DNA of 64,000 nucleotides, taken from Absidia repens (lineage: Eukaryota > Mucoromycota > Mucoromycetes > Mucorales > Cunninghamellaceae). Where the stretch lies: positions 1,116,001 through 1,180,000 of the forward strand of contig MCGE01000007.1 in the NCBI GenBank assembly GCA_002105175.1, given 5' to 3'. The notes beneath the pieces are model-generated. The model ran no database searches and had not been told where the DNA came from. It saw only the letters and a list, made by a program, of their open reading frames with translations. Shown piece by piece: positions 46,441 through 59,473 of this stretch (positions are counted from its first letter, which is position 1; each line of letters opens with the position of its first letter). Both the position numbers and the translations under genes were made by a program.

Positions 46441-48118
46441 CTAGGGAACGACTTCTTCTTTGGCCCAGCGCAATACTTCCATGGTCATCTTGTTTGGTTC
46501 AATATTTTCAGATTTCATTTCATCATAAACACGTTTGACCTGATCCCAGTTTTTCGCCTTCGCCCACGCACGCATAACAATTGTATAGAGAGCCACATTT
46601 ACCTTGATATCATGGGATTGCAATTCCTTGAGAATATTTTCACAAGCATGAGGGTCTGGCACAAAAGCATGGGCCAACATCAATGTCGCAAATGTCACCA
46701 AGGTCGGCTTGATCTTGCGCTGTAGCATGTCTTGATATACTTGACTAACCATCCCTAAATCATCATGTCGTAGATAAGCCCGCATGAAGGAAGTGTAAGT
46801 GTAAACATGGTTGCTAACATTCGGATGATCGCCCCAAAGAGATAAGTATGCTGTCGTATTGTTGTCGTTTGTAGATGTATCGTTGTTGTTGTCATGGTCG
46901 GAATCCGTCGCTTGTGTGTTGTGGTCGACAAGGGATAAGAACTGTTGATAGTACCCATTGATTTTGGCGACGTCGGTATGTCCCATCGCAGCATTCAGAA
47001 GGACGTTGTGTGTATGTCGAGTTGGTGCCAAGCCATCACCAAAGAAATCTTGAAATAGTTGAATGGCATAGGCATTGTCCTTATGCTTAACATGGATCCC
47101 CATCAAAGTTGTTGCCACCACATGATTGACATCCACCTTTTGTTGTTTCATTTTTTTCAAAAATGCGCCATGCTTCATCAACCAAACCATCATCACCCAG
47201 GCCATGAATCAAGATCGCATATGTATGGACATCTGGTTGTAGTCCTGCCTCCGATAATTTGCCCCAAAATCTAACTGCTGTTTCCATATCCAATTTCATA
47301 ACGGAGTGCTGCATCAATACATTGTACATCACTAGGTTGGGTTGCACGCGCCGGTTCATCATCGTCTTGAAAATCCCTTCGGCCTTGTCCACATTGCATT
47401 GTCGCATATACCCATCGATCATACTGGTGTAAGTGTGAACATCCGGCTTCTTCCCATTGGCTATCATTCGCTTCATCCATTTGCGAGCACGCACCATATC
47501 CGATTGTTTGCTGTAGCCATTGATGATGATCGTATACGTCTGTGCGTCCGGTTTGAAGAGCCGATGTTCCATTTCGCGAAGGTACTTGATCGCCTTGTTC
47601 TGTTGATTGTTGATCACCGCAAACAATATTCGCTTCTTGTATTCTTCTACTGTTTGAGGCTTCTTCTTGCTGTCCTTGAAGTGATAACCAGTGACAAGCT
47701 TGTCATGACCCCGCACATAAACCTTTTCATAGTATTTCGTTTTTCCTTTTGGGCTTGTTCTGACCGTATAGCTAGTAGATGGATTGCTGTTGCTGGTGGT
47801 ATGATCGTCCATTGTGGCATGCATATCATCAAGAAGTGTGTCGATCCCAAAGTCATGATGGTCTTGATGCAATGTTGAAGTCTGTATTGATGGAGTCGAG
47901 TAAAACCGTCGACCAAAAGAAGGAATAATGGACGCCTTTTGCTTACAAGAGGATGTATTCAGCCAGATGCCAGGTGTTGAGGACCAAGCATGTCGTGACA
48001 CAGATGAGGTATGAATGGACTTGACGAGATGAGGCGTGGTAGATATTGATCGTGATACAATGGCACGTAGGACGTTGACAATGACAGACTGAGAATATTG
48101 GAGGTAATGAAGTGACAT
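46441..48118 (-). pseudogene. Mitochondrial PPR protein, frame broken by one extra base in an A7 run
   Basis: Two minus-strand frames overlap: 48118-47087 and 47205-46441. They join into a single 558-residue protein if one A is dropped from the A7 run at 47151-47157 (T7 on the plus strand), restoring the PPR text RIFEKMKQQKVDVNHV. The N-terminus is Ser/Arg-rich without acids and contains RRFYSTP, a typical mitochondrial presequence. About nine or ten pentatricopeptide repeats follow, for example TYTIIINGYSKQSDMVRARK, TYTSMIDGYMRQCNVDKAE and LYTIVMRAWAKAKNWDQVKR. PPR proteins bind organellar RNA in processing or translation. Both halves are otherwise intact, so an assembly or sequencing error is more likely than a dead gene. 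Confidence 0.8.
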
Positions 48119-48360
48119 TCCAAAATAAGTGAAAGAGGTGAGAGAAAGGGGATATATAATATAAAAAAGAAGTGGCGAAGAGAAGGGGTAATATCAAGTC
48201 AAGAATGAGTGACAAATGAGGAAGAAAAAAGGGAAAAAACGAAGCAAAGTGAATCGAACGTTTTAACCTCCTTTTCTTTGTTCTTAAAAGAGTGTTTGAG
48301 AGTAGTTGCCGAAAAAAAAAAAGGAAGAAGATGGAACAAAGGAATATCTTCTATGCGATG

Positions 48361-48392
<32 letters not shown>

Positions 48393-49840
48393 GAAAAAAA
48401 AACATCACTTGCTGGGCTTGGAGTGACTTTTTTTTTTATCAGGTTGCCCCAGGTCTAACGCTGGGAATTATCAACAGATCTTTTATTACTGTCAAATATG
48501 TAATGGTAAAAAAAAAAAACAAAAAAGGATTTCAAATCAATTCATCATTATTATTAATATTTGGTAATATCTTTTGAGCATTACTATTAACTTGTCTCCT
48601 TGTCATAGGAACAGCCAGGGTCAAAGAAGACACCCTTAAATCTATATATTCAACCCCAGCTTCATCTGGCTGGCTGGCTAGCTGGCTGGCAAAAATTTAT
48701 TCTTTACAACCCTTCGTATATGTTTAGTTGATCATTCTCACCAAAGATAATCACTGAATCATGAGCACTCATGTCATATTGACAATATTATTGTATTACA
48801 TACAAATACATATGATGTTTCTGATATTGACCGAGTCAAAAAAAAATCGTTCTACTTTTTTTTTACGCTAGTGCATGTAATTGGCCAAGCGAGTAATGAA
48901 TTAAATTCCCGTATATGTGCCTTGTTTCTTGGGCAAGGTTCGGGAACCCCTGATTTTGCTGGTGGATATACAGTACTTGTGTGAAAAAAAAAAGTTGTAC
49001 GTTTAACTTGAATCATATGTTACTGTAATTACCTCCTCCTCCATTATTATCATCCTGTTATATGCTCACCTTCTTATTGATTCATTTTATTCCAGCTCGC
49101 CATAACTCGGGCCTCCTTTCTCATTGAACCCAGTCACGGCGTAAACCCAATTGTTGTTCATACATAGAGAAAAGGTAATCTATGTTGCTTATAATTTAAT
49201 TAATATGACCTCTCTTCAATTCTTTTCAGTGCGTTTTCATTATCATATTTAAAGCGCTCCACCATTTATATTTTCATGTCACTCCTTTGATCGAATTAAA
49301 GTCATGGTTTTTTAGGTATCCTGGAGACTTTATTTTGATTTTGATATTGTAAAGTAGAGGAGTAAATGGATGGTTTTCTGTGGCTGTGAGGAAATGTGAA
49401 TGATGATATGCTCCTGGGTCTCAGAAGGAATAAGACTTTCCATACCATCTATGCAAAAGAATATCTTTATACCACCAAAGACGTCGTAAATTACGTTGTA
49501 AACTATTGTATCCATGGAAGATAGATATACGCTTTTTTATTGTGGAATAAAATAACATTAAGATAAATAAGACATTAATCAATTCGATGATAAGCGGCAA
49601 ACTATTCTACAGTGGAAGGGTGAGCTACTCTGCTGTGTGCGGCAAACGGTTCCACAGTGAAGGGGGAAGCGCAAATGCATTGTGACAGCTGCATCATGAG
49701 AAGGGAACGACCATTCTACTAATCCTAATATAATGTGACCACCCTTTTTTAGTTTTGAATTGATTTGGTTACTGCAAAGACAAAAAAGGGGGATTCCTTT
49801 TGTGCATCCCTCCAAAAAATAGTAATTGCAAACCAATCTC
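48119..49840. other. AT-rich spacer, no gene
   Basis: Long A-run at about 48366-48390. A GCTGG-type short tandem lies at about 48669-48691. A small inverted-repeat-rich spot (CCTTG...CAAGG, GGTTCGGGAACC) lies at 48918-48950. A twice-repeated GCGGCAAAC-(A/G)-TTC-ACAGTG block lies at about 49590-49675. No coding evidence. Confidence 0.4.
49590..49675. repeat. Imperfect direct repeat sharing a motif with 25.5 kb
   Basis: CGGCAAACTATTCTACAGTG and CGGCAAACGGTTCCACAGTG, about 46 bases apart. The reverse complement of CAAACTGTTCCACAGTGAAG is found near 25485-25515, suggesting fragments of one further repeat. Confidence 0.55.
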
Positions 49841-49844
49841 CTTG

Positions 49845-50600
49845 AGGGTCAAAAATATTTCAAATCCCGCCCACTTGGAATTTTATTTTACTCTCAATTT
49901 TATTTTTCCTTCACTTGCTTTCTTTTCCTTCTTTTTTTTTCTTCGCCATCAACTTCTTTGAGGTTATGGTGATCTTAGGTTAGTGTCAGGACTAGTTTAG
50001 AAGGGTTTCAAGCTCAGGGATTACAAGATGCATGGGAAAACCCTGTCATTTTGGATTCAGATTTGGGGATGGCATCAGTTTGCGCTTTTTGGAGCATCTA
50101 TTAGCTTAGTTTGTACTAGTTTGTCACTAGTTTTTTTATATATTTGAATAAAATTTATCTCTCTTTACATGCTTCAATGAAAAATGTCTTTATTGTCTCT
50201 CTCATGTCTTGTTCAATAGATCCATTTTTTACCAACGCCTTCATCGATTAATATTGATCGTTGTTAATCTTTCGTAAATTACATTCTTTTATATCCATTT
50301 ACACGCCTTGCACAGTACATACAGTGCATCGGCTCCCTTTTTACAGTCGTGCCTTTAGATTAGTACCGATCATTCTTCAGATCCCCCAATAGCCTCCATC
50401 AAATTATCTCCAATAGACCCTTTGTTATAATGAACCTGGCACCTTTAGTTTTATATTTACCATTATGTTTTAATAAAGTATACCTTTGTTTTATAAATTT
50501 GTTCGGACTTCCTCTATGAGATCTCTCTATACATTTGATTCCTCTTCATAGAAGAATAGCACTGTCCTTGTTCCCTCTCTCGCGTGTGTATGTGTCTATA
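49845..50600 (-). repeat. Dispersed repeat family, long inverted copy D
   Basis: Begins with TTTCAAATCCCGCCCAC, the reverse of the right-end motif in copy A. It then has the inverted core (TTAGTGTCAGGACTAGTTTA, GATGCATGGGAAAACCCTGT, CATTTTGGATTCAG), TAGCTTAGTTTGTACTAGTT, CTCTCTCATGTCTTGTTCAA and AATAGACCCTTTGTTATAAT. It is colinear with copies A-C in reverse. It starts just upstream of the AT-rich flank of the H+-ATPase locus. Confidence 0.65.
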
Positions 50601-52503
50601 TTATACTTCAATATGTACATTTTCTTTGATAAATTTGATTTTATTCATTGTTAATCATACTCATCTGCTGCTGCTAGCATTTATTGGCTGTTTGTCTCAC
50701 TCGTCTTTTTCCATGTCATCCTAAACATAGGACATTTTCTTTATCCACAACGTGGCATTCAATCCCCGCTTGGCTATCTCTCTATTTTCATTCTCAAGAC
50801 AAAACAATTGCCCTACGCCAACCAAGTCGTAGCACTTGGAACGTTTTTGGGCATCCATGTTTTCTGAGAATCACTCGCACAAAATCGATTTTTTGTTCCC
50901 TCAAACCCACACTCTTTAACTATCCCTGAGATATGTCTATCAAACAGATCCAGTTCGTTTGTATACTGAAACCAGATCTACTACTATGATGAAAAATCAA
51001 CATTCCACTTTTTTTTGGGGGGTGGACTCTCGGGAAAAGGATCTCGAGTTCTCTTTTTTTTTTTTTTGTGATGAATCAACAACGAAAGGGTCTCATCTCC
51101 TCCACCCATTCCGTCGTGCCCCAACAAAGTCAAAAAATTAAAGCTCACCATCTCACACACTCACTTTTTTTTTTTTTTTTTTTTTTTTTTGGAATGATCA
51201 TCATCACGTCTACCTCCTTATCATGGTGGTAGTCAAAACCCATCTCCTCCCCCCCTTTCTCCTTGATCAGTTCCCTGAAAAAGAAGCAATAACTCCGCTC
51301 TATGAACGAACTTTTGGATGGGCAAAGACAACCCACCTTTTGTTTTTCTTTTTTTCTTTTTTGTAACGACCACGTGTACGATGTTGTTGATCAGCTTTTC
51401 CCTCTTTTGCCGATGATTTTTCCATCTTCGGAATCCCGAGTCAAAATTTCTTTCAAATCAAGCTTTAGACTCGATTTTTTTTGGCAAAGAGACTAAAAAA
51501 AAAACAAAAAAAAAACAGTGGCCATCCGATAGTCAGTCCGCCTACAGTTTGTCCGCGGCTGGGTTGCGTATTTTCCAAGTCTCTCCCTCTTTACCGACTC
51601 TTTTTTTTTCTTCTGTGAGAGGTGGTGATTTCATTCGAGGTAGGTGTGGCATACGCACACATACGCACAAAACACATTTCCTCGATCGAACTTGGTGGAT
51701 GATTTCTGGACAGCGAGAAAATAAAAATAAAAAAATACAAAAAAAAAAGAAGTAGCAGATGGCTGACTTGGACCTGGGGAAGGCGGGATAACAATGAAGG
51801 AAAAATGGAAATAAGAAAAAAAACACGGGGAATGGACGAAGTGAGGGGAAGGGGAATTTAGGTTTGTTTTGAAACTCCCAATGGAAGGTCAAGAGAGAGA
51901 GAAAGAAAGAGAGTTCCCTCTTTTGTCGTCAAGTCAAGATGGTGCCATCCCCCATTAAAATAAAAGCAAATCGAGTCCCTATTTTTGCTAATTGATCTAC
52001 ATACATGGAAACACAGCAAAGAAACGTCGTCGTTTCTACCCTATCATCCACACACACCCCTGTTTAGCACCACTCGAAAAAATAAATAAAGAGAAGCACA
52101 CCCATCCTTTTTAAAATCCCGAGACCCAATGACACGATGAGAAGTAAATGATGATGCGGCACAACGTCAAACACATTACAAATAAACTTTATACAGATTA
52201 TATATGGAATAAAAAAAAAAGGGATTTTATTATAATATCAAGAGTAGTCTAAGAATTAGAAGAAAGAGGTAAAAGAAAAGTAAATCTAATTCACCCCATT
52301 CATCCAAAACATAACAATAAATAAACAAATAAGGGGGAGAAGAGAATATACAAGAGAAAAAAAAAAGAGTAGTAATAGTAAGAAATAAAAAAATAAAAAT
52401 TTCATTGTGTTAATACATAAAAAAAGATAACAGATTTACTAAACTACAAAAAGTCTATGTGGTAAAAAGTTGTAATATAAAAAAAGGAGGGGAGGAAAAT
52501 AAT
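50601..52503. other. 3' flank of the H+-ATPase gene; no gene seen
   Basis: AT-rich, with many poly-A/T runs (T-run at about 51164-51190). Open frames such as 50684-50929 and 51542-51892 show no family signature. The proximal 250 bases are the likely 3' UTR of the H+-ATPase gene. Confidence 0.4.
52226..52231 (-). terminator. Putative polyadenylation signal of H+-ATPase gene
   Basis: AATAAA on the minus strand about 275 bases past the stop. Confidence 0.35.
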
Positions 52504-55500
52504 CTAGTTGTTCAAGACTTGAGCAGCTTGAGAGGTTTGAGCAGAGGAGAAGCGACGCATTTCCTTAGGATCGGAGGACATCTTCTTACCCATAAGCTTT
52601 TGACCCAAGTTTTGAGGACGTTCCATAGACTTGAGAGACTTGGTACGGTTAGCATAGTAACGAGCAGAGGAGGTACCGGACATGGCAGAGGCACGACGAG
52701 ATCCAGCAGCATCCTTGGCGGTAGGCTTGGCATCCAAAGAGGTCTTGGGTTCGTAGATGTATTGCATAGCGAACTTGATGAAATCGAGAGGGACGAACCA
52801 GACGAAGTTCCAAATCCAGACAATACCAGCCCAGCTCCATCCACAACCGTAGATCTTGGTGAAGCCCCAGTCGGCGTAAACAGCAATGAAGGTAGCAACC
52901 AATTGAGCAACAATGAAAGCGCACATCAACATGACGGAGGGACGTTCCATGAAGAAGAAACCACGAGAACGGGTCACGAAGATCAAACCTTGAGAGATGG
53001 TAGACACTTGCAAGTAAACAATGGAGTGGTAAATACCGTGGTTAGGATCATCGTAACGTTCGACACCGAACTTATCAGCGAAGAAGTCAGTCTTGAAGGC
53101 AACAGCGAAGAAGGCAACAGTAGAGACAGTGAGGTAAAGACCATAGACACCAGCGTAGGTGAAAATTTCACGAAGATTCCAGCTAAAAAAGTAAAAAATA
53201 AAAAATTAGCATTCTGCTATATTATCTTGCAATATTTTTTTTAAAAATTCTTACCTGTTGGGGTATGGGCTTGGCTTCACACGATCAGTAGAGATAGTCA
53301 TGATAGTACCATCGTTAAGGATAGCGAGAATCAAGACCAAGAAGGGAGGGAAATCGAATTGGAAAGCCCAGCAGAGGATAGAGAAACCAACGACAACACG
53401 AATGGTGACGGAACAGGTGTAGATAGCATAGTTGCGCATACGTTGGAAAATTTGACGAGAACCAATAATGGCTTCAATAATAACGGAAAGACCAGGTTCA
53501 GTCAAGACAATATCGGCAGCGGAACGGGCAGCATCAGTGGCATCAGCGACAGCAATACCGACGTTAGCCTTAGAGAGAGCAGGAGCATCGTTGACACCAT
53601 CACCAGTCATAGCAGTCATGTGGCCCAAGTTTTGGAGACGTTCAACAATTTCATACTTGTGTTCGGGGTAGACACCAGCGAACCCATCACATTGCAAGAC
53701 CATAGTGTCGACATCATTGTAACCAGAACCAGCGGGGGGACCTTCCTTGAGAGTCTTGGACAAGAACATGTTGTCACCCATACCGAGACGGCGACCAGTT
53801 TCCTTACCAATAGCGAGTTGATCACCAGTGATCATCTTAACTTGAATACCGAGTTCGATAGCACGATCAATGGTTTCCTTGGTATCAGAGCGAGGAGGAT
53901 CGTAAATGGGCAAGAGACCAATCAAACGGAAACCGAGACCTTCACCTTCAACATCACCGTTAGGGACTTCATCAACAGCAACAGCAAGGGCACGGAGACC
54001 ACGGCGAGCAAATTCATCAACATCATCGTTCAAGGCCTTGATTTGTTCTTCAGTCTTATCACGAGAGCAGAGATCCAAAATGGTGTGAGACATACCCTTG
54101 GTGACACGGAGAACCTTGCCAGAGTCGTTTTCCTTGTAGGTGATTTCAGTACGCTTGACAACAGGGTTGAAAGGCTTGAATTCCAATTCTTGAATACCAC
54201 CACGAGCTTGAGAAGGATCGGGCAAGGAGTTGACAATACAGAAATCGATAGCATCTTGGTTTTCAGTACGAGAAGCGAAGGCAGAGAGCTTGATGATATC
54301 ATCACCGTCGAATTCAGCGTAGGCCTTGATGGTGGGCTTGTCGACAATCAACTTGTTCAAGGTCAAAGTACCAGTCTTATCAGAGCAAAGGATGGTGACA
54401 GCGGCCATTTCTTCAATAGCAGTGATACGGGTAACAATAGCCTTGTGTTCAGCAAGTTGCTTGGCACCGATAGCAAGAGTAACGGACAAGACAGTAGGCA
54501 TAGCAATGGGGATACCACCAATGAGCAAGACAAGAATGTTATCAATACCACGGCGGTAATCGTAATGGAAGGCAGCATATTGGACAATAAGGACAATGAC
54601 CAAGAAGATACCGATAGTACACAAACAGAAGTTACCAATGGCAGCAAGAATTTGTTGAAGATGGCCAACATCATCACCAGCATCACCAACCAACTTGGCG
54701 GCACGACCGAAGAAAGTGTTCAAACCAGTACCAATAACGACAGCTTCAGCTTCACCTTGCTTGACAGTGGAACCGGAGAAAACTTCATCACCAGCATCCT
54801 TGGTAACGGGAAGAGATTCACCAGTCAAGGCAGCTTGATCAATAGACACTTGACCGTGGGCCTAAATTAATAATAATATAGAAAAATGAAGATCAGTAAC
54901 CAATCATAAAGTATAATGATGACAGACGCATTGAATACCCGACAATTTCAACGAAAGGGAAAAAGAACAAAAAAAAATTTTTTGGCTCCCTCGCCCTCCA
55001 ATGAAAATGCTTGATTCTATCCAACCATTTTTTATCTGATCACCCAAAAGAAGAAAAAGTGAAAAAGGAGACTTACAGCAATAAGACGACCATCAGCAGG
55101 GACAACATCACCCAATTTACAGGCAATGATATCACCAGGCACCAATTCAGCAGCTTCAAGAGTCTTCCATTCACCATCACGACGGACCTTACATTCAGGA
55201 GCGAGGGCTTCCATCAAAGCCTTGACGGCATTACCAGCTTGACGTTCTTCCATAAAACCGATGACAGAGTTAGCCAAAAGCAAAAGCACAATACCAATGA
55301 AATCAGGGTAATCAGGAGGAGACCCGAAACCGTTGGAAAGAGCAATGGCAACGATAGCAGCAGCTTCCATAACCCAAGAGAGAGGATTCCACATGAAACC
55401 CAAGAATTGCAAGAAGGGGTTGACTTCCTTGGTTTCCAACTTGTTGTGGCCGAATTTTTCAACACGACGAGCAACTTCGTCAGAGGTCAAACCTTCTTTG

Positions 55501-55753
55501 GTGGTCCTGTTGATAAGAGAAAAAAAGTTCGAATGGTGAGTAAAAGAAAAAAGGGTAACTGGAGGAGGAAAAGAATGACTTACTTCAAGAGAGCCATGCA
55601 TTCACCGTATTCCATGGTGGAAAGATCGACCTTTTCTTTATCGTAGAGTTCTTCGACGGACAAGGTGTTCAAATCGCCCTTGACTTGAGTGTGTGTTTGT
55701 TGAGGAGCGGGTTGATCGCCAGACACCTCGACCTTTGTATGTTCTTCAGACAT
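52504..55753 (-). CDS. PMA1: Plasma-membrane H+-ATPase (P3A-type)
   Basis: Four minus-strand exons (55584-55753, 55077-55506, 53255-54861, 52504-53182) are phase-consistent and give 961 residues. P-type ATPase landmarks: actuator loop [12 protein letters not shown] (about 208-219), phosphorylation site [13 protein letters not shown] with Asp near 361, [20 protein letters not shown], and hinge [20 protein letters not shown]. The N-terminal cytosolic segment and ten-helix membrane layout (for example [20 protein letters not shown]) fit the fungal Pma1 group. The C-terminal tail [16 protein letters not shown] and Ser-rich flanks correspond to the regulatory domain. The pump exports protons and energises nutrient uptake. 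Extreme codon bias marks very high expression and also leaves the opposite strand open over long stretches. Confidence 0.97.
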
Positions 55754-57868
55754 GGTGAGTAGAGATTAAGATATAACTTCTCCTAAGAGACGAGTGATGT
55801 AATAAGGGAAGGATGGGTAGTAAAAAAAAGAAAAAAAGAAGAGGGGTGATAAGGATAGTATTAAAGAAAAAAAAAGAGAGAAGAAAAAAATAAAGAAGGA
55901 AGGAAAGGATAAACGAGTTTTTAGCTGAAGAAAAAAAGAAGAGAAAAAAATTGAAAATGGATTTTTCCAAGGTTTTCTTTATAAAGGGGAAAAAAAGAAA
56001 AAAATCAGATTCAATCGCCGCTAGTCCCACAAAGAAAATTTTTTTCCATCTAACTAAAAAATCCAGGTTCCACCAATCAGCCAGAAGTGGGGCCTGATTT
56101 ATATTTATGAAACCAACACACTCTCCACTCATCCTCTCCAAAATGTTTTGCTTTCGGCATCCACCGCAAAAACCAAATTCCAACATGTTCTTTTTTTCCC
56201 CTCTTAGCGGTTGCCCGGAGTATCAATTTGACGTAATCAGATTGGTAGCCAGTGTGTGAAGAGACATCACATACTCCCAGAAGACTGTTTCGCTCTTTAT
56301 TTTTTTTTTTTAGGCTCACTTCATTGGGCATTTTTTTTTTTTGATTGGATCAAAGGGTGTGGGCTTCTCTCATTGGATTTTCCTTCCAAAAGTGACGTTG
56401 GTTTTTGATTCACTCTATCTCATTACGAACGGTTACATTATTACCCTTGCTTTTGAATCACAAAAAGGGGGAAGAGGGTAAAGGATCATCTTTTTTGCCC
56501 AAAGATCAAATCAAAACAAATCGGATAAAAATGGTTAATCATAACCTATCACATAGTATATTGTAACATTAAATATATAATCCGTTTAGCTGATTATAAG
56601 CTCCTTGTCAAGCACATAAGCCTAATTTTGTCAATAGAGATCATGTAAAGAAAGTAATAAAGGGAATGATTTGTTCACGTTTTTCGTTCGCTCACTCATT
56701 CTCTCACTCATTGCCCTTTTACAGCCATTCCATTATAAACCTTGACCGGGCATTAAATCAAACAGTCCATTGATTGACCGAAAAAAAGAGACTAAAAAAT
56801 ATAACATAACTGTATACATTGGATTCCTTTTTTGTTTTTTCAGAGAGGCATCTGGCTTTTTTATTTTTATTTTTGTTTTCGGAAATCTTTCCAATATAGA
56901 ATATTAACTAAATGAAGATATGCATTGTCCCCGGATAACTCCATTGTCATCATCAATATCATCATTGCTGCTACCCTAATAAACTGGTTGTTGTTGTTGT
57001 TTTTCCTCTTTTTCTAGGTCTAATGAATAGCGTTTAGGGTGTAAATCTTTATGTCCAAACGGCGCTTTAATAGTGCTACTACACCGCTCAACCTTTTTTT
57101 TTGTGTATGTGTGTTTAGTTTACACTTCCTTTCCTCATTATACTGATACTACCTAAAAGGGATCCTTATCTACAAGAACGATAAAAAAAATCTTACATTT
57201 AAAGATGTGCATTTAATTATTATTATCACAATAAAAAAAGGGTGGCATTTTTTTTTCTTTTGCAGCAACTGTTATCTTGTTCTCGGTTTTTTTAAAATTG
57301 CAGGCCCGCTCATTTTTCCCCCGCTCATTTTTAAGCGAATTTAGCGATTGGCAGAAAAAAAAAATATTTACGATAGCGTGGGCGCTTTCAAAGCGTATAA
57401 TCCTTTAACAGAGAGAGGCGAGGGGGGGGGATAACGGGAAACCATGGGAAAACATTAACCATGACTTTATTTACTCCACTTCCCTTATTTCCCCACTTGT
57501 CTTTTTTTCATATCAATCAAAATCAATCACTCATCTTATTTGCTTTTTTTTTTATCAGTCACACGTACATTTTTTACATACTCCTTCTCTTTATCATATC
57601 GTTTATCCTTTCTCCACCCGATCATCGGCCTCCCTCCTTTTTTTCCTCATCTTGATTATTTCCAAAGTCAGTTACGCACCCGATGCATTGATCCCGTGTA
57701 GGTTAAATGTAAATAAAAAAAAAATTACATATGCGTAGCCAGCCTGTATATTTTTTTTAAAAAAAAGGCGTGATCAAAAAAAAAAATCCAATCCCTCGGG
57801 CTATTCCCCAGATGACCCACCCTATTCCTCTGCTTCTTCCCTCGCCCTTTCCCTTTCAGAGTATTATC
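55754..57868. promoter_or_regulatory. H+-ATPase upstream region
   Basis: A long purine-rich stretch (pyrimidine-rich on the coding strand) lies directly upstream of the H+-ATPase ATG at 55754-55990, as in highly expressed fungal promoters. Further out, to about 57460, AT-rich DNA holds two copies of CCCGCTCATTTTT at 57305-57335. No other gene is supported. Confidence 0.4.
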
Positions 57869-58012
57869 ATGACAGATCGTGGGTTGGACAATTCCAATCA
57901 ACCACCCATATCAGGAAAGAAGAAGCGGTTGCCTAGATTATTTTTCCGTGTCCTTTTCAAAACATTTCACAGTGAACTGAGTCAATATCCTTTTCCTCTT
58001 CCCTCCAATTGA
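57869..58012 (+). CDS. Possible small ORF (47 residues), unsupported
   Basis: ATG at 57869 follows a pyrimidine-rich leader and encodes a short basic peptide with GKKKRLPRLFFRVLFKTF, then stops. No family recognised. The leader composition resembles that of real genes here, but the length is within chance expectation. Confidence 0.2.
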   Translation: MTDRGLDNSNQPPISGKKKRLPRLFFRVLFKTFHSELSQYPFPLPSN

Positions 58013-59473
58013 AATCATGAACGTAGTTTTTAATCATAAAGCGATTGAAAACAAAATAAAGTCTTCCTTTTTACTTATCTATGATGAATATAGCAATGAA
58101 ATGAATTGAATGATATTTTTATTTTTTGTTACACTGCATAACTTTTTTGGTCACCTTTTATAATAATGGATCAAAAAAAGTCATACAGTCAGTATATATA
58201 TATATGTATTATAATAATGTCACTATGTTAAAAACATTAGGCTGTGTCTTTTTCAAACACCGAAGCCAACCTTGCAATAAAAAAAATAATAATAAATAAT
58301 AAAAAATCAGGTTAGTTGGATCAAGGAAATGACCTAAACTTTCAGGTACCAATAGATTTTCTTTTTTTTCTTTCTGCCTATATTGAAACTACATAGGTAA
58401 ATTTTATCCTCACCGCTTATAGAGAAAGGAACGGGGACGATGAAAGCGATAAAATATTATCCGCTATTTCAATACCCTTCTCGATCCAAGCCGTGGAACC
58501 CCGCCCTATGGATCATCCACATTAATAATAACCAGTTTTCATCCTCATTGATCTAAGAAACGATGCCCATCAAAAAAGAAGCCATTCTTTCTCTTTCTTG
58601 TTTTTTTTTTCTCACTTTCCTGACGATGATATGTAGTTCCTCTAGAATGAGTCCCTAGCTTCCATTTTCCCCCTTTTTCTTTGTCAATGTGTAACTTTAT
58701 TTCCCCAAAAATAAAATTAAAGTTTATCCAGATCTGGTTTTTTTACTTTATATGATCGACTTGGACTCACGACTTCCGAAACCAACAACACCTATTTTTT
58801 TTTTTTTTGGCGGCGACGGCCGCAAGGGGTTATCGGAATCTTTCTCTGTGGAGTAGGGATTTAACAAACAAAAAAAAAAATCAAAACAAAAAAAAAAAAC
58901 TCAGGCAGGGAAAGGAAAGCCAGAAGATGGACCTATTTTTTTTCTTTTTGTTCCAGTCAAGAAGGTTCCTTTTCGACGCTTCCTCCCACCGCCCGCCCAT
59001 GAAAAAAAAGGACACTAAGAATACATTAAACACATGTTCTTTTGGACTTGTTTGATAACAAACCCTCCCCTCACACAGATAAGTTGAATGCACGTGCAGG
59101 GCGTTCCGGAGCTTGAATGTTATGATATCATTTTTTTTCATTGGAACATGACAACTCCGCCGACATATGTTGGATGTAACTGTGTGTGTGTGTGCAGGGT
59201 AACCAATGAAAGTCCTCCCGTCCTATAGGCAAAGAGTTCACCCTCTCATTTGTCGAATTTCAAGAATCAAGGTAAACGGGAATCCAAAAGAAAAATAAAG
59301 AAAAAGAAAAGAGACTGGTAAAACATTACTGGTCTAAAAGGTAAAACATAACAAAAACAAAACATGTAGATCCAATCATTAAAAACAGTAATAATGACGA
59401 TGAAACAATTTTTATTTTTTATTTTTTATTTTTTGACACAATAGCAAACAAAAAAAGTAAAAATAAACTAAAA
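58013..59473. other. Spacer 3' of ORC3; no gene seen
   Basis: AT-rich, with poly-A/T runs and short open frames (58807-59141, both strands) that lack motifs. A small GC-rich patch GGCGGCGACGGCCGC lies at about 58809-58824. Confidence 0.4.

Noticed and set aside
51542..51892. 116-codon minus-strand frame downstream of the H+-ATPase gene
   Set aside because: Low-complexity Phe/Pro/Ser text from a purine-rich strand, without motif.
52459..53244. 261-codon plus-strand frame opposite the H+-ATPase C-terminus
   Set aside because: Same antisense effect; the minus strand encodes the conserved last helices and tail.
53359..54870. 503-codon open frame on the strand opposite the H+-ATPase gene
   Set aside because: It mirrors the strongly biased codon use of the H+-ATPase, is Thr/Ser/Asp/Asn-rich without any family motif, and the true gene has all P-type ATPase motifs with valid splicing.
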